In this document: positions 52,094 through 60,357 of the stretch, in pieces
Position numbering within the stretch: the stretch's first letter is position 1
How the letters are laid out: each line of letters opens with the position of its first letter
From: Streptomyces xiamenensis
GTDB lineage: Bacteria; Actinomycetota; Actinomycetes; Streptomycetales; Streptomycetaceae
Assembly (NCBI RefSeq): GCF_000993785.3
Contig: NZ_CP009922.3
Span: forward strand, 4,402,001-4,466,000
Direction of reading: 5' to 3'
DNA length: 64,000 nucleotides
The notes under the pieces: model-generated
Seen by the model: only the letters and a program-made list of their open reading frames with translations
Database searches by the model: none
What the model was told of the DNA's origin: nothing
Position numbers and translations under genes: made by a program

Positions 52094-52765
52094 TCAGAAC
52101 AGCCGCAGCTTGTCGTCCTCGATGCCGCGCAGCCCGTCGTAGTCCAGGGTCACGCACCGGATGTCGCGGTCGGTGGCCAGCACCCGCGCCTGCGGCTTGA
52201 TCTCCTGCGCCGCGAACACACCCTTCACCGGCGCCAGGTGCGGATCCCGGTTCAGCAGCTCCAGATAGCGGGTCAGCTGCTCGACCCCGTCGATCTCCCC
52301 GCGCCGCTTGATCTCCACGGCCACCGTCGTACCGTCCGCGTCCCGGCCCAGGATGTCAACCGGGCCGATCGCCGTCGGGTACTCCCGCCGGATCAGGCTC
52401 CAGCCCTCGCCGAGCGTCTCCATGCGGTCCGCCAGCAGCTCCTGGAGGTGCGCCTCCACCCCGTCCTTGATGAGGCCGGGGTCCACCCCGAGCTCGTGGG
52501 AGGAGTCGTGCAAGACCTCCTCCATGGTGATGATGAGTTTTTCGCCTGCCTTGTTCTCCACCGTCCACACGGTGTGACCGTTGCTGTCGCTCTCCTTGAG
52601 CACGCACGGCGGCGACATCCAGTTCAGGGGTTTGTAGGCCCGGTCGTCGGCATGGATCGACACGGACTGATCCGCTTTGACGAGGATCAGCCGGGGCGCG
52701 GACGGAAGGTGAGCGGTGAGCCGGCCGGCGTAGTCGACGGAACAGCGGGCAATGACGAGACGCAT
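52094..52765 (-). CDS. nucS: Mismatch-specific endonuclease NucS/EndoMS
   Basis: Cuts both strands at mismatches and replaces MutSL mismatch repair in most actinobacteria. The 223-residue protein has the N-terminal dimer and DNA-binding domain (MRLVIARCSVDYAGRLTAHLPSA) and the C-terminal RecB-like nuclease domain with the catalytic motif GPVDILGRDADGTTVAVEIKRRGEIDGVEQLTRYL. Length and motifs are normal. ATG at 52765. Confidence 0.96.
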   Translation of the reverse strand: MRLVIARCSVDYAGRLTAHLPSAPRLILVKADQSVSIHADDRAYKPLNWMSPPCVLKESDSNGHTVWTVENKAGEKLIITMEEVLHDSSHELGVDPGLIKDGVEAHLQELLADRMETLGEGWSLIRREYPTAIGPVDILGRDADGTTVAVEIKRRGEIDGVEQLTRYLELLNRDPHLAPVKGVFAAQEIKPQARVLATDRDIRCVTLDYDGLRGIEDDKLRLF

Positions 52766-53033
52766 GGTCGATCACGCTACCGGGCCGCGGGGGCAGCGCG
52801 CGACGTGGTCCTCGGGGCAGGCGATGGCTGACGGTATGGGAGGGATTCTTGGGATCCGGTGAGTGGCCGGTTATGCGCTCATTCCACTGACGTGTGCGGG
52901 TCAGGAGGCATACGGTGGTCCTCAGGGGGCGTCGCCGTCCGGGTACACCTCGGTTCAGACGCGGTGGCGGTGGTGGCGGGGCCCCTGTGTCCCGTTCGCC
53001 CGGCCCCTCCCGGGGCTGCGAAAGGAGAGATCC

Positions 53034-53426
53034 ATGTCGCTCGACGTCTCACCGGCGCTGCTCGAACAGGCCGAGCGAGGCGAGGTCGACGAGGCCGACT
53101 TCGTCGACTGCGTCCGAACCTCCCTTCCCTTCGCCTGGCAGATGATCAGCTCCCTGGTGGCCCAGCTCAAGGTGGACGGCGGTGAGTTCGCGGACAACAC
53201 CACACCGCCGCCGGATGAGCAGGCCCGTGGCCAACTGCTGCGCGCCCTCGCCTCCGATGCCATTCGCGGCGCCCTGGAGCGGCACTTCGGCGTCCGCCTG
53301 GCCTTCCAGAACTGCCACCGGGTCGCGGTGTTCCCGCTCGACGCCTCCGCCGACGACCGGCTGGAGAAGTTCACCTCGGTACGCGGGCAGTTGCTCAACC
53401 AGTCGCCGGAGCTGCGTGATTGCTGA
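53034..53426 (+). CDS. Small conserved Streptomyces protein, SCO5389 family
   Basis: A 130-residue cytoplasmic acidic protein without recognisable catalytic motif (MSLDVSPALLEQAERGEVDEADFVDCVRTSLPFAW, then LERHFGVRLAFQNCHRVAVFPL). It is conserved next to nucS in Streptomyces as far as I recall and otherwise uncharacterised. AAAGGAGAG precedes the ATG at 53034; an upstream in-frame start would add unconserved sequence. Its 3' end overlaps the convergent LLM gene by 32 bases. Confidence 0.8.
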   Translation: MSLDVSPALLEQAERGEVDEADFVDCVRTSLPFAWQMISSLVAQLKVDGGEFADNTTPPPDEQARGQLLRALASDAIRGALERHFGVRLAFQNCHRVAVFPLDASADDRLEKFTSVRGQLLNQSPELRDC

Positions 53427-54510
53427 ACACCGGCGCCACGGACGGCCCGGCTGAGGCACTGGCCGGACCGCCGGGTGCTGCCGCTCCTCCCGGGGGTGTC
53501 GGGAGGAGCGGCACCACATCCGCGGCCAGCCGCCGCACATTGTGCTCCGTCGCCCCCGTCTGGCCCGAGCCCTCCACCACCAGGGCGAAACGGCTGATGC
53601 CGGTACGCTCCGCCGTGGCCGCCAGCCGGTCCGCACACAGCTGGGGGGTACCCACCGGGTGCAGCTCGCACAGCAGCTCGGTGTAGGCGAGCGGGTCCCG
53701 CATCCGGCGCTGTGCGCCGTCCAGCGTGCGGTGCGCGGCGAGCCCCTGCCGCAGCCAGCCGGGCAGTGTCCGGCGCAGTGTCTGCACGGCCTCGGTGTGG
53801 CTGTCGGCGACCTGCGCCACCCCAGCCGACACATGGCCGGCGGTGGCGATGACCTCGCCGTCTACCCCCGCCTCCCGCGCCGCGGTGCGCCACAGGCCCA
53901 CCATCTGCGCCTTCTCCTCGTCCCCGATGTGCATGCCCAGCAGCATCGGCAGTCCGCGCTCGGCGGCCAGCCGTACGGTGCCGGGCGAGGTGCAGGCCAC
54001 CACCACGGGTGGGCCGGCGCCGCACACCGAGGGGACCACCGAGACCTCGCGGAAGCGGTACCGGTCGCCGTCCGCGCCGACCTCGCGCTCGCCCAGCCAG
54101 CGCAGCAGCAGGTCCAGTGATTCGGGGAAGCCCCGTTCGTACGCGTCGGCCCCGGCACCGAAGACCTCCAGATCGACCCACGGCCCGCCCCGCCCCACCC
54201 CCAGGGTGAAGCGTCCGTCGGTGAGCAGGTGCAGCAGCGCGCCCTGTTCGCCGAGGGCCACCGGATGGGCGGTGGGCAGGACGGAGATGGCGGTGCCGAC
54301 CCCGATCCGCCGGGTGCGGCCCAGCAGCAGCGCGGCCAGGGTCACCGCCGAGGGGCACAGCCCGTACGGCACGAAGTGGTGTTCGGCGAGCCAGACCGCG
54401 TCGAGCCCGGCCTCCTCGGCGACCTCGGCGGAGCGCACGGCGCGCTGCAGGGCCTCGCTCTCCGACTGCCCGGGGTACTGGCCGGCGAGTACAAAGGTGC
54501 CAATCCGCAT
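53395..54510 (-). CDS. LLM class flavin-dependent oxidoreductase
   Basis: Luciferase-like monooxygenase of 371 residues using reduced FMN or F420. Visible are LAGQYPGQSESEALQRAVRSAEVAEEAGLDAVWLAEHHF near the N-terminus, GTAISVLPTAHPVALGEQ, FTLGVGRGGPW and the C-terminal region ELHPVGTPQLCADRLAA. The substrate cannot be inferred. The ATG at 54510 follows GGACC-type sequence without a strong ribosome-binding site. The C-terminal 30 residues are Ala/Pro-rich and cover the 32-base overlap with the facing gene. Confidence 0.87.
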   Translation of the reverse strand: MRIGTFVLAGQYPGQSESEALQRAVRSAEVAEEAGLDAVWLAEHHFVPYGLCPSAVTLAALLLGRTRRIGVGTAISVLPTAHPVALGEQGALLHLLTDGRFTLGVGRGGPWVDLEVFGAGADAYERGFPESLDLLLRWLGEREVGADGDRYRFREVSVVPSVCGAGPPVVVACTSPGTVRLAAERGLPMLLGMHIGDEEKAQMVGLWRTAAREAGVDGEVIATAGHVSAGVAQVADSHTEAVQTLRRTLPGWLRQGLAAHRTLDGAQRRMRDPLAYTELLCELHPVGTPQLCADRLAATAERTGISRFALVVEGSGQTGATEHNVRRLAADVVPLLPTPPGGAAAPGGPASASAGPSVAPVFSNHAAPATG

Positions 54511-54672
54511 GGTCCTGCCCTTCGTCCGGTGGAGCTCCGTCCCTGTGGGCATTAACGCCTGACACGTGCCAAAGGCACGGTCCAGCGGGAGGTTTTTCCG
54601 ATGATCTCCCGGCCGGGGGGATGCGTAGACTTTGTCCCCAGGACGGTGCCGATCCACTCCGAGGTGTTGAAC

Positions 54673-55002
54673 GTGTCCCCGCGTCGCAACCGCTCACGCG
54701 GTCAGCAGCAGCCCGCTCGCCGGTCAGGCGAGGAAGAGGGCGGGAACCGGTACGGCCTGGAGAGCACCGAGGACTGGCGGGGCGAGGAGTGGGTGGTGCG
54801 CCGGATCAGCGGGGGCGCCGCGGTCAAGCACTACCGCTGCCCCGGCTGCGATCAGGAGATTCCGCCCGGGGTGCCGCACGTGGTGAGCTGGCCGCGGGCC
54901 GGGGCGGTGGACGACCGGCGGCACTGGCACCGCTCGTGCTGGGAGGCGCGGGACCGCCGGGGCGTGCGCACCCAGCGGTCCCGCAACGCGCCGCGGCACT
55001 GA
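54673..55002 (+). CDS. Small zinc-finger-like basic protein
   Basis: A 109-residue basic protein with disordered Arg/Gln-rich N-terminus and a metal-binding core: CPGCDQEIPPGVPHVV and HWHRSCW, giving CxxC plus H and C ligands. Homologues are often labelled ATP/GTP-binding, for which I see no motif. GTG at 54673 has GAGG 8 bases upstream. RNA or DNA binding is possible. Confidence 0.75.
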   Translation: MSPRRNRSRGQQQPARRSGEEEGGNRYGLESTEDWRGEEWVVRRISGGAAVKHYRCPGCDQEIPPGVPHVVSWPRAGAVDDRRHWHRSCWEARDRRGVRTQRSRNAPRH

Positions 55003-55020
55003 GCCGGCGCGGCGCGTTGC

Positions 55021-56109
55021 TCAGGCGTCGGTCGTGGTGAGCTTGGCGTAGGCGGCGATCAGCGCCGCCACCGTGACGGCGGCCAGCACGCCCAGCAGGC
55101 CCCAGCCGGACATCGCGTCCTCGTTGCCCATCGGCATGCCGAACAGGGTTGCCAGACCGTTGAGCGCCGAGTACTCCAGCAGGAACTCCCGCAGCGAGGC
55201 GAGGCTTTCGCCGAACATGAACATGGCGGCGATCAGCGGTACCAGGACCAGCGCCATCATCGTGGTGATGGCACCCGCCGAGTGCCGCAGCAGGGCGCCG
55301 ATGGCCAGGCCGAGCACACCGAGCAGCGAGACGAACAGCGCCGCGCCCACGGTGGCGTCCATCCAGTGCTCGCCGGTGGCCACCACGGTGCCGTTCTCGA
55401 TCGACGTCTCCATGTAGGACTCGATGTAGCGGTCGGCCGTCGTCTGATCGCCCAGCAGCGAGGACTGGATCAGCCCGCTCAGCCCGGTGGCCAGCAGCGT
55501 CATGATGAAGGAGACGGCGAAGAACACCAGCACCTTGGCCAGCAGCACCCGGCCCCGCTGTGGGCTCGCGGTCAAGGTGGTGCGCATCATGCCGGTGCCG
55601 TACTCGGAGCTGATCACCAGCACGCCGAGGGTCATCACACAGATCTGGCCCAGCATCAGCCCGAAGAAGGTGCCGGACAGCAGCGGCAGTCCCACATACT
55701 CCTCACCGCTGAGGGCGAGCGCGAACAGCGATCCGATGCCGACCGTGAGCACGAACATGACGGCCAGCGTCCACATCGTGGAGCGCACGGTGCGGATCTT
55801 GGTCCACTCCGACAGCAGAGCGTGGCCCAGGTGCGCGCTGCGCACCGGGATCGCCGAGGCGTACCCGGCCGGCTGCTGCTGGTACGCGTGCTGCTGCGAG
55901 GGCTGGTGGTGCTGCTGCTGGTGCGGCTGTCCCTGCGGCGACGCCGGGGGCTGCTGGTGCGCAGCCGCCTGCGGGGGAACCGGGCCCTGCTGGTACGGCT
56001 GCGGAGGCTGCTGCTGGTACGGCTGCCCCTGCGGCGGCGCGTAGGGCTGCGGCGGCTGCTGCGGCGGAGCCTGATGGGGGGTGTGCTGCGGCGGGGGAGG
56101 GGTGGTCAT
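55021..56109 (-). CDS. ABC-2 type permease with Gln/Pro-rich N-terminal extension
   Basis: Membrane part of the first of two neighbouring exporters, 362 residues. The first 110 or so residues are cytoplasmic and very rich in Pro, Gln and Tyr (PYQQQPPQPYQQGP). Six membrane segments follow the conserved LLSEWTKIRTVRSTMWTL, shared with the second permease. VLVISSEYGTGMMRTTLTASPQRGRVL is the coupling region. It overlaps its ATPase gene by 4 bases. Substrate unknown. Confidence 0.88.
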   Translation of the reverse strand: MTTPPPPQHTPHQAPPQQPPQPYAPPQGQPYQQQPPQPYQQGPVPPQAAAHQQPPASPQGQPHQQQHHQPSQQHAYQQQPAGYASAIPVRSAHLGHALLSEWTKIRTVRSTMWTLAVMFVLTVGIGSLFALALSGEEYVGLPLLSGTFFGLMLGQICVMTLGVLVISSEYGTGMMRTTLTASPQRGRVLLAKVLVFFAVSFIMTLLATGLSGLIQSSLLGDQTTADRYIESYMETSIENGTVVATGEHWMDATVGAALFVSLLGVLGLAIGALLRHSAGAITTMMALVLVPLIAAMFMFGESLASLREFLLEYSALNGLATLFGMPMGNEDAMSGWGLLGVLAAVTVAALIAAYAKLTTTDA

Positions 56110-57146
56110 CGGGCGTCCTCGGGGGTGTACGCGGGCTGAGCGGGCTGCTGGTGAACGTGCGGGCCGGGGGCGAACTGCGGCTGCTGCTGCGCCATCGCCG
56201 CCGCCGCGGCGGCCGCGGCGCGCGGGTCGTCGGTCGAGCGGTAGTCCACCGCGCCCTGCGTCATCCGCATGTACGCCTCCTCCAGCGAGGCCGAGTGCGG
56301 CGACAGCTCCCACAGCCGGACATCCGCCGCGTGCGCCAGATCGCTGATCCTGGGCAGCTCCACGCCGATGACCTTCAGCGCGCCGTCCTGTTCGGGCAGC
56401 ACCTGGCCGCCGGCCTGGGCCAGCGCCCGCGTCAGCTTCTCCCGCGCCTCCGGTTCGCCGTCGGGGGTGCGCACCCGGGCGAAGCCGGTGGAGTTGTGCG
56501 CGATGAAGTCCGCCACCGGCTGGTCGGCCATCAGCTGGCCGCGCCCGATCACGATCAGATGGTCGGCGGTCTGCGCCATCTCACTCATCAGATGGCTGGA
56601 GACGAAGACGGTGCGGCCCTCGGACGCCAGCCGCTTCATCAGATTGCGGACCCACAGAATGCCCTCCGGGTCCAGACCGTTCACCGGCTCGTCGAACAGC
56701 AGCACCTGCGGATCGCCCAGCAGCGCGCCCGCGATGCCCAGCCGCTGGCCCATTCCCAGCGAGAAGCCCTTGGAGCGCTTGCCCGCCACCTGCTGGAGGC
56801 CGACGATGCCCAGCACCTCGTCCACCCGGCTCGCCGGTATCCCGGACAGCTGCGCCAGGCACAGCAGATGGGAGCGGGCACTGCGGCCGCCGTGCTTGGC
56901 GTTGGCGTCCAGCAGGGCACCGACCTGGCGCGGCGCGTTCGGCAGCCGCTGGTAGGGGTGGCCGGCGATCGTCACCGTGCCGCTGGTGGGCCGGTCAAGG
57001 CCCAGCATCATCCGCATGGTGGTCGATTTGCCGGCGCCGTTCGGGCCCAGGAATCCGGTGACCTTCCCCGGTTGGACCTGGAAATTAAGGTTGTACACGG
57101 CTGTCTTCGAGCCATAGCTCTTCGTCAGGCCGACGGCCTCGATCAT
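56106..57146 (-). CDS. ABC-2 exporter ATP-binding protein (first pair)
   Basis: ATPase of 346 residues. Walker A GPNGAGKSTT, signature-region FSLGMGQRLGIAGALL (an LSGGQ variant, SLGMG), Walker B VLLFDEPVNGLD and switch FVSSHLMSEMAQ. The C-terminal 60 residues are Ala/Gln/Pro-rich. Highly similar to the ATPase at 57990, including LGLDRPTSGTV, so the two pairs arose by tandem duplication. Confidence 0.92.
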   Translation of the reverse strand: MIEAVGLTKSYGSKTAVYNLNFQVQPGKVTGFLGPNGAGKSTTMRMMLGLDRPTSGTVTIAGHPYQRLPNAPRQVGALLDANAKHGGRSARSHLLCLAQLSGIPASRVDEVLGIVGLQQVAGKRSKGFSLGMGQRLGIAGALLGDPQVLLFDEPVNGLDPEGILWVRNLMKRLASEGRTVFVSSHLMSEMAQTADHLIVIGRGQLMADQPVADFIAHNSTGFARVRTPDGEPEAREKLTRALAQAGGQVLPEQDGALKVIGVELPRISDLAHAADVRLWELSPHSASLEEAYMRMTQGAVDYRSTDDPRAAAAAAAAMAQQQPQFAPGPHVHQQPAQPAYTPEDAR

Positions 57147-57153
57147 GCTGGGT

Positions 57154-57198
57154 GCCCCTGCTCGGTCGGTTGTTCCGCACTAAGACCACGGCAGGGGC
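57154..57198. terminator. Inverted repeat between the two ABC pairs
   Basis: GCCCCTGC and GCAGGGGC, 29 bases apart, lie between the stop of the second permease and the start of the first ATPase on the minus strand. It could be a weak terminator or operator. Confidence 0.35.
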
Positions 57199-57218
57199 CC
57201 TTCTGGTTCCCGCCGGGC

Positions 57219-57986
57219 TCAGGCGTCCCGCTTCTTGAGCACCCCGTATCCGGCGAGCAGCGCGGCGACCACCCACAGCAGCATGATGAGCATTCCGCCC
57301 CACGGCCCGTATGGACGGTCGCCGGTGTCCACCACGGCCATGATCCGCTGCCCCGCGACATCCGGGAGATAGTCACCGACCTTTTTCGTGGCGTTCACAC
57401 TGGAGAGAATGCTGGAGATCATGAAGAAGAACGGGATGAGAATCCCGAACGACAGCATCGGACTGCGCAGAATCCAGGTGACCCCCATCGCGAACAGCGC
57501 GATGAGGCCCATGTAGAGCCCGCCGCCGATCACCGCCCGCAGGACGTCGTGCGCGCCCAGCGTCGTACGGTACTGCCCCAGCACCGCCTGGCCGGTGAAG
57601 AAGGCGGCGAAGCTGGTGATCATGCCCACCACCAGCGCCAGCACGGTGGCCACCGCCAGCTTCGCGGCCATGAACACACCGCGCTGCGGCACCGCCGCCA
57701 GCGAGGCCCGGATCATGCCGGTGCTGTACTCGTTGGAGACCACCAGGATGCCGAACGCGATCATCGCCAGCTGACCCAAAATCATCCCGGCGAAGCTGGT
57801 CAGGGTGGGGTCGAAGGTCAGCTGGTCCCGCGCCGACAGATCCGTGAAGGTGTTGCGCACCACCAGACTGAGCAGGATGCCCAGCGCCACCGTGACCACC
57901 ACGGCGGCGGTCAGCGTCCACACCGTGGACCTCACCGAGCGGATCTTGGTCCATTCCGAGCGCAGTGCCCGGGCCGTCTGTGCCAT
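57219..57986 (-). CDS. ABC-2 type permease (second pair)
   Basis: A 255-residue permease with six membrane segments, beginning RALRSEWTKIRSVRSTVWTLTA, nearly the same as the other permease but without its Gln/Pro-rich extension. It starts 3 bases after its ATPase gene, indicating coupled translation. It ends with a final membrane segment (LLWVVAALLAGYGVLKKRDA). Confidence 0.9.
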   Translation of the reverse strand: MAQTARALRSEWTKIRSVRSTVWTLTAAVVVTVALGILLSLVVRNTFTDLSARDQLTFDPTLTSFAGMILGQLAMIAFGILVVSNEYSTGMIRASLAAVPQRGVFMAAKLAVATVLALVVGMITSFAAFFTGQAVLGQYRTTLGAHDVLRAVIGGGLYMGLIALFAMGVTWILRSPMLSFGILIPFFFMISSILSSVNATKKVGDYLPDVAGQRIMAVVDTGDRPYGPWGGMLIMLLWVVAALLAGYGVLKKRDA

Positions 57987-57989
57987 GGT

Positions 57990-58997
57990 TCACTCGCCCT
58001 TTCCGCGCCGGGAGTCCCACTGCGCGCCCCAGCCACCGGCGGCCGGCGGCGCCCCGGGCGGGTCCGGCGCACCGGGCCCCTCGCCGCCGTTGTGCGCCTC
58101 GTACTCCACCGAGCCGTGCGTCAGCCGCATGAACGCCTCCTCCAGCGAGGCCTGCTGCGGGCTCAGCTCGTGCAGCACCAGGCCCTGACCGGCCACCAGC
58201 TCACCGATCCGGGCCGCCTCGGTGCCCTCCACCTCCAGCGCGCCCTCCGCCGTCTCCGTCACCGTGACCCCGCCGCCGGTCCGCTCCAGGACCGCGCGCA
58301 GCCGCTCGGGTTCGGGACCGCGCACCCGGACGAAGCTGCGGGAGTTCTCCCGGATGAAGTCCGCCATCGAGGTGTCGGCGAGCAGCCTGCCCTGACCGAT
58401 CACCACCAGGTGCTCCGCCGTCAGCGCCATCTCGCTCATCAGATGGCTGGAGACGAAGACCGTACGGCCGTCGGCGGCCAGTCGTTTCATCAGATTGCGG
58501 ATCCAGTGGATGCCCTCCGGGTCGAGCCCGTTCACCGGCTCGTCGAACATCAGGATCCGCGGATCGCCCAGCAGCGCGCTCGCGATGCCAAGACGCTGCC
58601 CCATGCCCAGCGAGAACCCCTTGGGCCGCTTGCGGGCCACCGCGCCAAGACCCACCAGATCCAGCACCACATCGATGCGCTCGCGCGCGATGCCGTTGCT
58701 CTGCGCCAGGCACAGCAGATGGTTGTACGCGGTACGGCCCGGGTGCACGGCCTTCGCCTCCAGCAGCGCCCCGATCGCCAGCAGCGGATCGCGCAGCCGG
58801 TCATACCGCTCGCCGTCGATGAGGACCTCACCACTGGTGGGGTGGTCAAGGCCCAGCATCATCCGCATCGTCGTGGACTTGCCCGCCCCGTTCGGGCCCA
58901 GGAAGCCGGTGACGATGCCGGGCCGTACCGAGAACGTCAGATCGTCCACGGCCGTCTTCCCGCCGTACCGCTTGGTCAGCCCCGCCAGCTCGATCAT
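57990..58997 (-). CDS. ABC-2 exporter ATP-binding protein (second pair)
   Basis: A 335-residue ATPase with Walker A GPNGAGKSTT, FSLGMGQRLGIASALL in place of LSGGQ, Walker B ILMFDEPVNGLD and FVSSHLMSEMAL. It is a close paralogue of the 56106 ATPase. First gene of the minus-strand set of two exporters; a terminator separates it from filP upstream. Confidence 0.92.
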   Translation of the reverse strand: MIELAGLTKRYGGKTAVDDLTFSVRPGIVTGFLGPNGAGKSTTMRMMLGLDHPTSGEVLIDGERYDRLRDPLLAIGALLEAKAVHPGRTAYNHLLCLAQSNGIARERIDVVLDLVGLGAVARKRPKGFSLGMGQRLGIASALLGDPRILMFDEPVNGLDPEGIHWIRNLMKRLAADGRTVFVSSHLMSEMALTAEHLVVIGQGRLLADTSMADFIRENSRSFVRVRGPEPERLRAVLERTGGGVTVTETAEGALEVEGTEAARIGELVAGQGLVLHELSPQQASLEEAFMRLTHGSVEYEAHNGGEGPGAPDPPGAPPAAGGWGAQWDSRRGKGE

Positions 58998-59009
58998 GGA
59001 TCGACGCTA

Positions 59010-59059
59010 GAACGGCGCAGCCGCCGCCGCCCGGTGGGGCGGCGGCGGCTGCGCCGTTC
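59010..59059 (-). terminator. Terminator of filP
   Basis: A perfect 22-bp stem rich in GCC repeats encloses a 6-base loop (59032-59037). It begins 32 bases past the filP stop and probably also isolates the ABC genes. Confidence 0.9.
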
Positions 59060-59091
59060 AGGTGATGCTGCCGTGCGCGGTGCGCGAGGGG

Positions 59092-60033
59092 TCAGCGGGA
59101 CTGCTGGGCGGGGACGCCCTTGCTCAGGCCCTCGTCCTCGTCGTCGTCCAGCGAGACCGCCGCGATCTGGGCACCGGTCAGGGTGGCCAGCATCTCGCGG
59201 ACGTTGGTCAGCTGGGCGTTGATGCTGTCGCGACGGTTGGTCAGCGCCGCCAGCTCACGCTCGGACTCGGTACGGATCCGCTCGGCCTTCGCGTTCGCGT
59301 CCGCCACGATGTCGTCCGCCTGGCGAGAGGCGGTCTCCACCGTCTGGCGGGCCCGGCGGTCCGCGTCGGTGCGCAGCTTCTCGGCCTCAAGGCGCAGCTG
59401 CTCGGCGCGGTGCTCGATCTCCGCGAGCCGCTTCTCGGCCTTGGCCTGGCGGGAGGCCAGGTCGCGCTCGGACTGCTCGCGGCGCTTGGCCAGGTTGGTC
59501 TCGAAGTCGGTCGCGGCCTGCGCGGCCTTGGCGCGGGTGTCCTCGAAGAGGGCGTCCGCCTCCTCCCGCTTGGCCGCGGCGTTCTTGTCGGCCTCGGCCC
59601 GGGTGGCGGCCGCGTCGTCCTCGGCCTTCTCGATGATGCGGGCGCCGTCGTCCTCGGCCTTGGCCTTGCGCTCCTGCGCGTAGGCCTCGGCGTCGTTGCG
59701 CACCTGCTGCGCGGCGCCCTCGGCCAGCTCGCGGTGCTGCTCGGCGGCCCGGCGGGCCTCCTCGCGCAGATCCTTCGCCTCTTCCTCGGCAAGGCGCAGG
59801 ATCTTCTCGACACGGGCGCCGAGACCGGCGTACGACGGCTCGGAATCCGTGATCTGGGCCTGGGCGTTCTGCGTTTCGAGGTGCAGCTCCTCGATCCGCT
59901 TTTCCAGAGAGGTGATACGGGCCAGCGCGCTGTCGCGGTCCGATACGAGCTTGGTGATCCGGTCGTCCACCTGCCCGCGGTCGTAGCCGCGCCGCACGAG
60001 CTCGAAGCCGAAGGGGGAGGAAGTGTCGCTCAT
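59092..60033 (-). CDS. filP: Coiled-coil cytoskeletal protein FilP
   Basis: Intermediate-filament-like protein that forms a network behind hyphal tips and interacts with DivIVA. The 313-residue sequence starts with MSDTSSPFGFELVRRGYDRGQVDDRI and is almost entirely a charged Ala/Glu/Arg coiled coil. It ends in a short acidic tail (SLDDDEDEGLSKG). Old annotations call this family cellulose-binding protein. Lies downstream of scy on the same strand, as in S. coelicolor (SCO5396-SCO5397). ATG at 60033 behind CAGGAA. Confidence 0.93.
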   Translation of the reverse strand: MSDTSSPFGFELVRRGYDRGQVDDRITKLVSDRDSALARITSLEKRIEELHLETQNAQAQITDSEPSYAGLGARVEKILRLAEEEAKDLREEARRAAEQHRELAEGAAQQVRNDAEAYAQERKAKAEDDGARIIEKAEDDAAATRAEADKNAAAKREEADALFEDTRAKAAQAATDFETNLAKRREQSERDLASRQAKAEKRLAEIEHRAEQLRLEAEKLRTDADRRARQTVETASRQADDIVADANAKAERIRTESERELAALTNRRDSINAQLTNVREMLATLTGAQIAAVSLDDDEDEGLSKGVPAQQSR

Positions 60034-60069
60034 GGGGTTCCTGTCGATTCAGACGGGTGCGTCAGATTC

Positions 60070-60230
60070 GGGCCTGGCCGCGTGGTCTTCTCGGGCCCGC
60101 GACGCCGGCCGCGGCACCTCGCTGGGTGACCGGATTCCCGAGTACATGCCGTACGGGGGAGATCCGGCGCCTCGCGATGCACCGCACCCGACGCCGCCGG
60201 CTGATCCGAGAAGACCACCCGGCCAGGCCC
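60070..60230. repeat. Long inverted repeat between filP and scy
   Basis: A 25-base arm at 60070-60094 (core TGGTCTTCTCGG) recurs inverted at 60206-60230 with one mismatch, enclosing 111 bases. A smaller palindrome, GCCCAGG/CCTGGGC, overlaps the right arm at 60227-60247. The whole 324-base gap (60034-60357) otherwise has no supported gene. It could fold into a large stem in a scy-filP transcript or be a remnant of a miniature inverted-repeat element; no target-site duplication is seen. Confidence 0.75.
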
Positions 60231-60357
60231 AGGGGATAGGCCTGGGCGTTCAGCAATCCTAGGGGGCGAAGCGGCGTGTCTTCGAGTGGATCCGGGCTTT
60301 GGTGTGGAGAATGTTCGCCCCAAACGCTCGATCGAGTGGTGAGGGATTCATGGCGGT

